A DNA stretch of 64,000 bases. Source: Phycisphaerae bacterium. GTDB taxonomy: Bacteria; Planctomycetota; Phycisphaerae; Sedimentisphaerales; Anaerobacaceae. The DNA is taken from the NCBI GenBank assembly GCA_028714855.1, contig JAQTLP010000004.1:80158-144157 (forward strand), in the 5' to 3' direction. The position numbers and the translations under genes were made by a program. Under the pieces are notes generated by a model, which was not told the origin of the DNA, did not search any database, and was given only the letters and a program-made list of their open reading frames with translations. Below are positions 18,580 through 26,983 of this stretch, piece after piece. Position 1 is the stretch's first letter. Every line of letters starts with the position of its first letter.

Positions 18580-21500
18580 CTAATTCCCTTCGAGCCAGTT
18601 CACCGCAAGCTCGGCATAATCACGGAAATCCACATCTCCGTCGTAATTCAAATCTGCCTCATAACACCACCCGTTATATAGACAATCCTCGTTCAGCCAT
18701 CGCTCGACCAACAATGCTAAATCAGAATAACCACAACCGCAATCGTGGTTCAAATCGCCTTTGAGATTCGGCAGTGTCAAATCTACCCTTGGCGGTAGAA
18801 TTGTCCAATCTACCAATGGTGCTTCATCGAATGTAAAACCGCCATCAGTATACATGATATTCGTATCTGCGGTGCCGCCGCCGACCAGGAATTTCTCGAC
18901 ATAAGCGTTCACATGAGGTTGCTGTGAAGCGGGGAACACGCAGTGATCATGACCGCCGACCCCGGAAAAACCCATCTTATCGGGTATCCCGAGTGCTTCC
19001 CATATCTTATGCGTAATATTGCCATTTTGCCAACAACTCTGAACGCACAACCAGCCATGCGAGGTGTTTTCAATGAACAGAAGCGCATTCGGTGCGCACA
19101 ATCCCGCTAACTCGTGATGATCAAACGGCAGTTTATCCGCGTTATTGACGAATTGTGTGAAATTAGCACTGAAGAGACCCAGGCCAACGACCCCGGCCAT
19201 CGTCTCGCAACCGCCTTCGGATTGAATACCGCGCCAGCTTGCCGCGCCGCCGGCTCCTGATTCCTGGGGGATGGTGAGCTTAATCCGCGGGTTGAATGCA
19301 CCGCAAACCAAAGCGCCCTTCCCGCTGGCTGAACACCCTGTAATACCAAGCCTGTTTGGATCGATATTGGCTGCAGGGGTCTTTTCGAGTGCGTCTATTA
19401 AACGGCTCAAGTTCCATGCCGCTTTCATCATTGACGAGACGGATGGATCGCTCCCATACAAGGTATTGAACGGAGTTGCGGAAGTGGACAGATTCATGGT
19501 AGCCACTCCCAGATTGCGGATCGCTGTTGCGCCAATACTGATACTGCCGCCGTAACCTATCATGGCAGGATAAGGTGGGCTCCCTGTGGGGGGATAGGTT
19601 ATCGAACAAGAGAAGGATGTTGAATGTCCATTATCAGTTACATACACTGTGATTGAGTTACCATTAAATGAACCTGTTGTAGCGGAATAAGGCGTCTCTG
19701 GCATATAACCTAACTCAAATTCCTGAATCAGCTCGGCTATTTCCGCACGACGGCATGTCCATTCATCTTTCGTCATGCATGAACCAGACACGAATTCAAA
19801 GGGGTCAGGATAGTAGGGATTATCCACTAAGGATGAGAATGAAGGCATTGGCGGAACAGTACACTCGTTGCCGCCGGTGCCGCCTTGTGTAACTGTTACA
19901 GTTTGCCAAGCATCTCCTGTCGTAGTAACGGCTACCGTTGCTGCTCTTGATAAGAGGCCATTTTGCTGAGCGGTAACAGTTACTGTATCATTGTTTGAAC
20001 CTGATGCCGGATCAACAGTCAGCCAGTACTCTGAACTTGAGACAGTCCAGCTTGTATTTGATGTAACGGTAAAAGTGCCTGTGCTGTTTGCTTCCGCGGA
20101 AATTCTAAGCGATGTTGGAGAAACAGAAGTAGCACTGCCTCTGACGTCGTCGAAATACACATTTCCTGTGCTTCCGCCGCTGCCGTCGCCGAAGCCGATG
20201 GTAATCCCGGCAACATTGGACAGGTTCACGTCGGCAAATTCCGTCAGCGGAATGCTCCAATTGCTCCATTGTTTCCGCCTGACATCGCTCGTGTTGTCGT
20301 ATGTTACAGTCGCGGTGTTAGGCGGACTGTCACCGTCGGTCAGCTTCACATACATTTGCTCGTCGGTGGGGTTACTTAGGTCCCCGTAGAAATACAGCAC
20401 CAATGCCTGGGCGCCGATGCCGAGCCAGTCAGGGTCGACCATTCCCAAATCAGCAACATCTGCGCTGACTTCGGAATAGTAAGGAGGCAGATTGTTATTA
20501 TAAATATACCGCATCGATTTACCGCTGCGGGCGATAGCGATATCGATAGAAACTTCTGCGCTGGTGCCGCTGTTTTGCCATATATTCTGCATGGCGGCGT
20601 TGTCCTCATAAGAACTGAAATTGTCCAAAACAAAATGCGGCAATACCTTGAAACTCCAGACTTCGCCTTTGAAGATTGTGTAGTCAGGCGCGGCATTGAC
20701 CTCATCAATACGCCAGTAGTAGGTTTTGCTAAAATCAAGAAATCCGGGAGGGTCATAAGTCGTGGTTGACTGATTTTGACTGACCAGTACGCCCAGCGAA
20801 TTGTCTCTGTCGGCGTTGTTGATATCGTTAAAATCGGTGCCGAAATATACATCGTGTGTTTCAGCAAGTCCGCCCTTTTTCCATTCGAGGACCGCATCTA
20901 TCGGCGCGTCTTCTGCGCCGTCAACCGGAACAGGATGGTAAGCATAGCTTGGCAGGACGAATGCCTGCAAGGCGTTCGGTTCCACCTGTAAGGCGTTGAC
21001 AAAAGCGAAAGGCTCGGCTGCTGGACTGCTTGGGCCCCTTTCGCTTGTCAGGATAATTCTGCCTAAATCATCCGATGTGGCTCTTCCGCTAAAGGCCCAC
21101 TTCCAGAAATCTTTAGAGGAGCTGGAAGAATAGTTATCCTGCAGAGGCTGATTTGCCGCTCCGCCGATGAAATTGGTGTCAAAAATATGTGTGCCGTTGG
21201 CGTACCAGTTCGCCACTCGATTAGCGTCTAAGATTTGGCTGTCCCATGACCATATGGTTATGTTGCAGTCCCGGTTGGTGCCAAGTCCCCATAGCGTGAT
21301 TGTAACTCCGCTCGGATTAACACCGTAGACAAAATCGCGATAAATCCTCTCGCCTGCCCGCGGGGAATAATAGCATGGGTCGCCCGGCATCACGGGTGTG
21401 CCGGCGTATCTCGACCATCCGCCGCAGGGGTCATCACGTCTTACTGAGTTAATGCTGCCGCCGAGGTCAGTTATAACGCCATTTACTTCACTGCCGCTGG

Positions 21501-21966
21501 TTGTAATGCTGAGCGGCATAAAGCCGACCTGGGTATTTACATCGTCATTGTTTGCCCAGTTGTTAAGGTCCAGCCTCAGCACAGGAGGAGTAGTAGAGGC
21601 ATCGGTGGTTGCCGAGCGAGCAAGCGACCAACTGGTCATATTCAAAGCGCTGTCACGTGCCCTGACCCTGAATGTGTACACAGTGCTCGGGGTAAGGCTT
21701 GTTGCAATGTAATTGGCGTCTGTTTGCCATGTGCTGCTGGCTGTGGGGACACTGGAGCACTCAAACAAGTACTGTATGGGAACACTACCGGCTTGATCCA
21801 AAGCAGTTACTGCAGCCATCTGAATTGAATTTGGCCCAAGTGTTATCGGGACAATCCACCACTTCGCCGGGACCGGCCTTGGAGCAGTGGTATCTGCGCC
21901 GTAACAGGGTGATAAAGCAAGGGCTGAAATCAAAAGCAAATACAGGGGAAAATATTTAACAGACAT
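18580..21966 (-). CDS. Large secreted CE15-like glucuronoyl esterase with FnIII-like, BACON and dockerin-like modules
   Basis: I start at the ATG at 21966 because AAGGAGG lies 9 bases before it; the ATG at 21972 is only 3 bases from that site. About 1128 residues: signal peptide, FnIII-like domain (to about 130), a planctomycete-type module (about 135-335), an FnIII-like domain (HPVPVDGAEDAPIDAVLEWK, about 345-445), a jelly-roll (about 450-615), BACON (about 620-705), CE15 alpha/beta-hydrolase (about 710-1030) and a C-terminal pair of dockerin-like Ca-binding units. The hydrolase shows GCSASGKG (nucleophile Ser about 880), QESGAGGAASWR and the His in GGHDHC (about 1006). CE15 enzymes cut ester bonds between lignin and glucuronoxylan. 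The Arg normally next to the serine is Ala here. Confidence 0.8.
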   Translation of the reverse strand: MSVKYFPLYLLLISALALSPCYGADTTAPRPVPAKWWIVPITLGPNSIQMAAVTALDQAGSVPIQYLFECSSVPTASSTWQTDANYIATSLTPSTVYTFRVRARDSALNMTSWSLARSATTDASTTPPVLRLDLNNWANNDDVNTQVGFMPLSITTSGSEVNGVITDLGGSINSVRRDDPCGGWSRYAGTPVMPGDPCYYSPRAGERIYRDFVYGVNPSGVTITLWGLGTNRDCNITIWSWDSQILDANRVANWYANGTHIFDTNFIGGAANQPLQDNYSSSSSKDFWKWAFSGRATSDDLGRIILTSERGPSSPAAEPFAFVNALQVEPNALQAFVLPSYAYHPVPVDGAEDAPIDAVLEWKKGGLAETHDVYFGTDFNDINNADRDNSLGVLVSQNQSTTTYDPPGFLDFSKTYYWRIDEVNAAPDYTIFKGEVWSFKVLPHFVLDNFSSYEDNAAMQNIWQNSGTSAEVSIDIAIARSGKSMRYIYNNNLPPYYSEVSADVADLGMVDPDWLGIGAQALVLYFYGDLSNPTDEQMYVKLTDGDSPPNTATVTYDNTSDVRRKQWSNWSIPLTEFADVNLSNVAGITIGFGDGSGGSTGNVYFDDVRGSATSVSPTSLRISAEANSTGTFTVTSNTSWTVSSSEYWLTVDPASGSNNDTVTVTAQQNGLLSRAATVAVTTTGDAWQTVTVTQGGTGGNECTVPPMPSFSSLVDNPYYPDPFEFVSGSCMTKDEWTCRRAEIAELIQEFELGYMPETPYSATTGSFNGNSITVYVTDNGHSTSFSCSITYPPTGSPPYPAMIGYGGSISIGATAIRNLGVATMNLSTSATPFNTLYGSDPSVSSMMKAAWNLSRLIDALEKTPAANIDPNRLGITGCSASGKGALVCGAFNPRIKLTIPQESGAGGAASWRGIQSEGGCETMAGVVGLGLFSANFTQFVNNADKLPFDHHELAGLCAPNALLFIENTSHGWLCVQSCWQNGNITHKIWEALGIPDKMGFSGVGGHDHCVFPASQQPHVNAYVEKFLVGGGTADTNIMYTDGGFTFDEAPLVDWTILPPRVDLTLPNLKGDLNHDCGCGYSDLALLVERWLNEDCLYNGWCYEADLNYDGDVDFRDYAELAVNWLEGN

Positions 21967-22241
21967 CTTCATACGCCTCCTTATCAGGGTAAAACTCTGA
22001 GGGTTTTACCGGTTTTAATAATCCTCACCCTCTTACCCCGTAAGGAGCAAACCGCCCGAGCCCAATGAACCGTACCTTGAAACAGTGGGCACATTTTACG
22101 TACGAAATTTCAATTTCTTATAATATACCACACTTGCTCCGGATTTTCAACCAATTTTTGCCCTTTTTGGGGATTAAAATAGGCATTTTGGCTCTCCAAA
22201 CGCGGATTTTCGTGATAAAGGTTGAAAGACACCGCCAAGAG

Positions 22242-22397
22242 TTATTTTGCTGCCTTTATCGCATCCGCGAGGTTTAGCGTGCCTTCGTATAAAGCCCTGC
22301 CGATTATTACAGCTTCAACCCCCGTTTCGGATAGCTTTTTAATATCGCTTATTGTGCTTACGCCGCCCGAAGCGATAACAGGAATCCGCACCGTTCC
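22242..22397 (-). pseudogene. hisA 3' fragment
   Basis: Minus-strand reading gives [20 protein letters not shown] followed by [26 protein letters not shown] and a stop. That is the C-terminal quarter of phosphoribosylformimino-5-aminoimidazole carboxamide ribotide isomerase, with its phosphate-binding loops. An in-frame TAA lies directly before the fragment and no start or upstream three-quarters is present, so it is a truncated remnant. The flanks (21967-22241, and 22398-22480) show nothing else I recognise. Confidence 0.75.
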
Positions 22398-22480
22398 TTA
22401 CCCATACCGCAGCTTTTAAATCTTCAGTTTCCATTTCGGATTTTTATCCGCCTCTGGCCGATGATGGCAGGGTTCGGTTA

Positions 22481-22586
22481 GCCCCCCTGACTCGTGCCGG
22501 GGGGTACGTTACTTTATCTTGGGGGGGGGTAATGTCGTCCCTGTATAGACCGGGACAGGGGAAAATAGGGATAGTCACCTGTTTTT
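22481..22586. mobile_element. Hairpin cluster with G-runs, possible mobile-element scar
   Basis: A stem CCCCCC/GGGGGG (22482-22504), a run of nine G (22521-22529), a GTCCC-10-base loop-GGGAC hairpin (22537-22556) and the motif AAAATAGGGATAGTCACCTG (22562-22581) lie together between the hisA fragment and the next gene's stop codon. The last motif resembles short sequences I recall beside IS200/REP-associated transposase genes in Planctomycetota. No transposase is present. Identification as a scar is an inference. Confidence 0.3.
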
Positions 22587-23619
22587 ACTTTTTAACTTGC
22601 CTCCACAATTTCCAATCACGCCCAACTTCTGGGACCATATTTATCTGTATGCTATTGAATATGTTCGGGTTCTCTACAAGAGATTCCAAGGGGATGTCCA
22701 CTTCATAATTATAGAACCAGCGTCCCTTGAGCTGGTCTCCAGCGATGTCCCAGTACCCGATGCCACACATAGATGGAATATCGATCCATCGCCACTGAAA
22801 AACAATCCGAGAGGTGGTAAGTCGTCCTCTAATCTCTCCAACCCATTCCTCTTCATGATACTGGTACTTGCCAATAATGTCATAAGAATCTTGGGCAAGT
22901 CGAACAAAACCATGGTTGCTTTCCCACAAACCCGAGAAGTTTTGTTCTCGTTTTGCCATCATAGGTAATTGTAAGGCCGGCGTCTCGATACACTCTTGGA
23001 ATTTCTTCCACAGAAAGTCACTCTCTTTTCTGTAGGCGGCCATTTCTTCTATAATCTTGCCGGAAAGTTCCTCGAATTGATGAGCAAGTGTCTTCGCCCC
23101 GTGTGGCAACAGCCCTTGAATGGTGATACCTAGAGACTCAAGCACTCCGGAGATGGGGTTCTGGTACGAGTACGACTTCATTCCGTCGCCAACAAATGCG
23201 GCGAGTCTCTCCTTGGCCGAGTGTACACTGTCTAAATCCGTGTGATCAATCTTTATTGTATTGACATCTGACACATCAAATGGGATGGATTCACCTTTTT
23301 CAATAAGCTGGACAACTGGCTTCCCAATGAAATGTCTCACCGCAAGCTCGTAGTAGACGTTGGGATTAGCACCGGTCAGATCTGCTATCACTAAGTCTGC
23401 AGTGATGAGCTCACGCATTACACCCTGGGAAATAAGAAAAGGTTGCGTCATTTGGTCAGCACGGTATGCACTGAACCCAAGTTCCTCACAGACCGGTTTG
23501 ATGATGTGTCGCAGGATTTTGTCTGAACGACGACGGATATCAGAGTCATCGTCCCCAATGGGTGAGATGACAAAACATCGCTTATTTGGCGGCAATATCT
23601 TGCCACTTCGTGTTTTCAC
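22585..23619 (-). CDS. TIR/nucleoside 2-deoxyribosyltransferase-like protein with C-terminal beta-rich domain
   Basis: 344 residues. The N-terminal ~150 form a TIR/NDT-like Rossmann fold: KRCFVISPIGDDDSDIRRRS, then RADQM, then ADLVIADLTGANPNVYYELAVRH. The Glu of YYELAVRH sits where NAD- or nucleotide-cleaving members have their catalytic Glu. A helical linker (about 175-215) leads to a C-terminal domain (about 225-325: FSGLWESNHGFVRLAQDSYD through KGRWFYNYEV) that looks like a small beta-barrel. Similar N-terminal domains serve as effectors or sensors in anti-phage systems, but here the gene is alone. It is a defence candidate by inference only. It ends within the hairpin cluster and does not resemble its neighbours. 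Confidence 0.6.
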   Translation of the reverse strand: MKTRSGKILPPNKRCFVISPIGDDDSDIRRRSDKILRHIIKPVCEELGFSAYRADQMTQPFLISQGVMRELITADLVIADLTGANPNVYYELAVRHFIGKPVVQLIEKGESIPFDVSDVNTIKIDHTDLDSVHSAKERLAAFVGDGMKSYSYQNPISGVLESLGITIQGLLPHGAKTLAHQFEELSGKIIEEMAAYRKESDFLWKKFQECIETPALQLPMMAKREQNFSGLWESNHGFVRLAQDSYDIIGKYQYHEEEWVGEIRGRLTTSRIVFQWRWIDIPSMCGIGYWDIAGDQLKGRWFYNYEVDIPLESLVENPNIFNSIQINMVPEVGRDWKLWRQVKK

Positions 23620-23803
23620 GGGTTTTCTCCATTCCTTTCCTGTGTGCTAACAATGCTTATACAGTCTATTCAAAGACTTCCGCCGGACGGCAATGTTGAC
23701 AGGCAAAGGTGTGATTCTCCGCATCTTCCGGCCTTAACTTTTTACTGAATTAACTATAAACCCTTACGAACCACGCGTCAATCCCAATTCCCCCGATCCG
23801 TCA

Positions 23804-23920
23804 AAGCAAAACTTATGGCCATATTTTCCCTTGCAATCAGCGCAGTCCTCGGTTAAAAGATTAGAAGAACAAATCGACCAGATGCTTTACAATCTTTACA
23901 GCCTGATCCTCGAAGCATAG
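23804..23920 (+). pseudogene. Possible C-terminal remnant of an Eco57I-like restriction-modification protein
   Basis: An open stretch ending at TAG 23918 reads SSVKRLEEQIDQMLYNLYSL before ILEA and stop. Eco57I-like and related enzymes end in a helix of the form (L..QI..TD.QIDQLVYELYGLT), so this looks like the end of such a gene. No start or body is present. It lies on the same strand as the N-terminal remnant at 16233. The remaining intergenic sequence 23620-24346 holds AT-rich DNA and a GTCATCCTGAGCGAAGTCGA word (about 24001-24020) typical of dispersed bacterial repeats, but no gene. Confidence 0.35.
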
Positions 23921-24207
23921 TTTACCTCGCCGTCCTTTTGGCGTAGCGCAGACCTCGGCGTAGTGAAACGAAGACGGGCCCACAATCTCAAAATGACCTT
24001 GTCATCCTGAGCGAAGTCGATGTTAATTTAGGCAACTTTTAAACTTTTCTGTCGTCTGTCATCCGCCAAACTCTGTATGTAAAAAATCTACCCGCGAAGC
24101 GGCTCCACAATTTTGCATTTTGCACTTTGATTTTTAATTTTTCACACTTTTTTACCAATTTATACCATTTTTAAGCAGCTTTTTTGCTACCCCAAATTTC
24201 CCAAATT

Positions 24208-24305
24208 ACCTATTTTAACTAAAGTTTTTTCTTAACGCCTACCGATAGCTATACTACCTATTTTAACATTTTGCCTCGGTAGACACACAAGTTTGAGAAA
24301 ATAGG
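24208..24305. promoter_or_regulatory. Three CCTATTTT sites upstream of the B12-fold gene
   Basis: ACCTATTTTAAC occurs at 24208-24219 and again at 24256-24267, 48 bases apart. The inverse AAAATAGG is at 24298-24305, about 40 bases before the start codon. Repeated sites this close to a start suit an operator array. The binding protein is unknown. Confidence 0.35.
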
Positions 24306-24346
24306 CAACATATAACGATTGTAAAGCTATTTTGGAGACCTATATT

Positions 24347-25075
24347 ATGGCAACAGAAGCTGTTCTTGAGCGTTATTTAGACACTTTACTTCAGGGCGAC
24401 CGCAAGGCCTGCCGGGGCGTTATAGAGGAGTCCCTCCAGACCGGCACCCCAGCCAATTCCGTTTATTCCGATATTATCTGGCCTATTATGGTTGAAATCG
24501 AGCATTTAGTCCGTGCCGACAAGATTACGACCACTCAGGAGCATTTGGCCACTCGGATTAACCGCACAATCGTTGACCAGCTTCAGAACAAGCTGCCGCG
24601 TAAACCCCGTAAAGGCAAGAGGATAGTGATTTCCTGCGCCCAGGCTGAGCTGCAGGAACTCGGTGCTCAAATAATGGCGGACTTGTTCGAAAGCGATGGC
24701 TGGGAGGTCAAATTCCTCGGCGGCGGCCTGACTAGCGACGATATCCTTGCATTCATACACGAAAGTGCTCCCGATATTCTCCTAATCTACGGCAGCGAAC
24801 CAAAGCAGGCGCCTGATATCCGGCAACTCATTGACACAATTAGAGATATAAACGCCTGGCCCGATATGCGGATTATGGTATCAGGTGGGCTGTTTAACCG
24901 TGCAGAGGGGCTCTGGCAGGAAATTGGCGCCGATTTATTCGCCGCCACGGCACTCGAAGCCATCCAGGTAGCTTCACAAGACACACCAATCGAGCCGGAG
25001 GCAGGAACAGCAGGCCGGCGTAGAAAAAGAGGACTGCCGGCGGTTAAAAAAATACAAGTTCAAGTCCTGAAGTAA
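24347..25075 (+). CDS. B12-binding-fold protein without the cobalamin-ligating His
   Basis: Start ATG 24347 with GGAG 9 bases upstream. 242 residues: an N-terminal four-helix cap (about 1-85, like the B12-binding_2 domain of methyltransferase corrinoid proteins and CarH), then a Rossmann domain (about 90-215) and a basic tail (RRRKRG...). The canonical DxHxxG motif that ligates cobalt by its His reads ELQELG here, so Asp is Glu and His is Gln (Q103). The GGG phosphate loop (KFLGGGL) and SGG motif (IMVSGGLFN) are kept. It may therefore bind cobalamin base-on, bind another tetrapyrrole, or have lost the ligand. A regulatory role is possible; there is no methyltransferase nearby. Confidence 0.75.
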   Translation: MATEAVLERYLDTLLQGDRKACRGVIEESLQTGTPANSVYSDIIWPIMVEIEHLVRADKITTTQEHLATRINRTIVDQLQNKLPRKPRKGKRIVISCAQAELQELGAQIMADLFESDGWEVKFLGGGLTSDDILAFIHESAPDILLIYGSEPKQAPDIRQLIDTIRDINAWPDMRIMVSGGLFNRAEGLWQEIGADLFAATALEAIQVASQDTPIEPEAGTAGRRRKRGLPAVKKIQVQVLK

Positions 25076-25259
25076 GTTAGTATCTAACCGCCGTAAATTT
25101 AGTGTTTGGTACCCAATCGCCATATTCACAAAGTTTGGGCAGCGTGAGATTCAATTTCCAATTGACGATTGGGGGTTAGGGATTTAGTATTTACAAGTGT
25201 CTATGTTTAACGAATGGCACATAGTTCCGCTGGAATAGGGGCTTTTTGGAGAAAAAATT

Positions 25260-26072
25260 ATGATTGGGGCACTTGGGGCCAAGGCGATAGAAGATTTAAG
25301 TGATTTGGGGCGGTTCGGCAGGTTTGTCTGGCGTGCGATATTGGCATCCGGCTCGAGCATAGCCAGAACATCGACGTATCCCCTGATATGGACACAGATG
25401 AATATAATCGGCGTTCGCAGTGTGCCGGTTGTGATGATAACGGGAGCGTTCGTGGGGATGATATTGGCGGTGATGGCATACGACCAGCTTGCCGGTATGG
25501 GGCTGGAAGAACACTTGGGAGTTTTAATTAACGTTTCAGTTGTTAAAGAGTTAGGCCCGGTTCTTACGGCGGTGATGCTGGCAGGGCGGGTCGGCGGAGC
25601 TTTGACGGCAGAGCTTGGGACGATGAATGTTACCGAGCAGATAGATGCGGTCAGGAGTATGGGGACCGACCCGGTAAGATACCTGGCTGTTCCGCGGCTT
25701 CTGGCGTGCCTGTTTCTTACGCCGGTGCTGATTATCTATGCGGATTTGCTCGGAGTATTGGGTGGATATTTTATCGGGGTCATTCAGTTCGGAATTAACA
25801 GCCGGGCGTATTGGAGCTTCAGCGCATACGGGGTAGAGCTGTGGGACGTGGTTGTCGGGGTTGTAAAGGGATTTTTCTTCGGAGCGGCAATCGCGGTAAT
25901 CAGCTGTTATAAGGGCTTTACGTGCAAAGAAGGTGCGCATGGAGTAGGTCAGGCGTGCACGGATGCGTTTGTGGCCAGCTTTATCTCTATACTCGCGCTG
26001 GATTTTGCGCTGGCAGTGATTTTCAAGGCGATTTACAATACGTTCTGGCCTTTGAAAAGTCTGGTTGGGTAG
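25260..26072 (+). CDS. mlaE: ABC transporter permease, MlaE family
   Basis: 270 residues with the MlaE/YrbE signature: QMNIIGVRSVPVVMITGAFV...MAYDQLAGMG, VVKELGPVLTAVMLAGRVGG, TEQIDAVRSMGTDPVRYL. Five to six membrane segments. In Gram-negative bacteria this permease moves phospholipids between the membranes with MlaF (ATPase) and an MCE-domain protein (MlaD). GGAG lies 9-10 bases upstream. mlaF follows after 17 bases. No mlaD/MCE gene is in the window. Confidence 0.93.
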   Translation: MIGALGAKAIEDLSDLGRFGRFVWRAILASGSSIARTSTYPLIWTQMNIIGVRSVPVVMITGAFVGMILAVMAYDQLAGMGLEEHLGVLINVSVVKELGPVLTAVMLAGRVGGALTAELGTMNVTEQIDAVRSMGTDPVRYLAVPRLLACLFLTPVLIIYADLLGVLGGYFIGVIQFGINSRAYWSFSAYGVELWDVVVGVVKGFFFGAAIAVISCYKGFTCKEGAHGVGQACTDAFVASFISILALDFALAVIFKAIYNTFWPLKSLVG

Positions 26073-26089
26073 AAAGTAAAGAAGCAAAA

Positions 26090-26983
26090 ATGGAAGTGAA
26101 AAAAGACGAGCAGAATAATCGGACAGCAGAGGGGAACGGTAACGGTATAATCGTTATTAAGAACCTTACCAAGCAGTTCGGTAATAATATTGTTCTGGAT
26201 AATATAACACTATCCATAGAGAAGGGCAAAACGACGGTGGTAATCGGGCCGAGCGGATGCGGCAAGACTGTTTTGATAAAGAATTTCATAGTGCTGCTTA
26301 GGCCGAGCTCCGGAGAGGTTTATTTTAAGGACAAGCGAATAGATAATCTGCCTGACAGGGAATTAAACGAGGTACGCACCCATTACGGTTTTCTTTTTCA
26401 GGGAGGGGCACTGTTTGACAGTCTCAGCGTAGCCGAGAATATAATGTTCCCGATATGGCAGCATCATGACCATGCGAAAATTGACTGGAAGCAGGCCGAG
26501 GACGTCGTCAAGACCAAACTGGCAATGGTAGGTCTAGATGGATTTCAGCAATTTTATCCTGCGAACCTTTCCGGCGGTCAGAAAAAAAGAGTGGCGTTGG
26601 CAAGGGCCATCGCGCTGAATCCGGAAGTGATTTTGTACGATGAGCCAACGACGGGACTGGATCCTATTCGAGCAGATGTAATCAACGAGCTTATTTTGAA
26701 GCTTCAAAGAGAACTCGGCGAGACGGCGGTAGTTGTTACCCACGATATGACAAGTGCGTATAAGGTAGCGGACCGCATCATTATGCTGCATAACGGCAAG
26801 ATAATTGCCGACGGCGATGCCGACCATATTCATAATCATCCCCATCCTGCAGTTCAGCAGTTTATCAGCGGCCAGGTCGGTCAAGACGACCTTGCGGTTC
26901 TGCGTGCAAGCGGCATTATATCGAAGGCCCAATTCCTGCCTCGGGATTTTGAGGAAGACAAGAGCGATGCACGAGAGAATTGA
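26090..26983 (+). CDS. mlaF: ABC transporter ATPase, MlaF family
   Basis: 297 residues starting at ATG 26090; an earlier in-frame start would read through the end of mlaE and lacks support. Walker A GPSGCGKT, Q-loop FLFQGGALFDSL, signature LSGGQKKR, Walker B EVILYDEPTTGLDP and the H-loop VVTHDM are all present. The GALFDSL segment after the Q-loop is typical of MlaF rather than other importers. It works with MlaE in lipid trafficking. Its last 17 bases overlap the start of the dehydrogenase gene. Confidence 0.93.
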   Translation: MEVKKDEQNNRTAEGNGNGIIVIKNLTKQFGNNIVLDNITLSIEKGKTTVVIGPSGCGKTVLIKNFIVLLRPSSGEVYFKDKRIDNLPDRELNEVRTHYGFLFQGGALFDSLSVAENIMFPIWQHHDHAKIDWKQAEDVVKTKLAMVGLDGFQQFYPANLSGGQKKRVALARAIALNPEVILYDEPTTGLDPIRADVINELILKLQRELGETAVVVTHDMTSAYKVADRIIMLHNGKIIADGDADHIHNHPHPAVQQFISGQVGQDDLAVLRASGIISKAQFLPRDFEEDKSDAREN

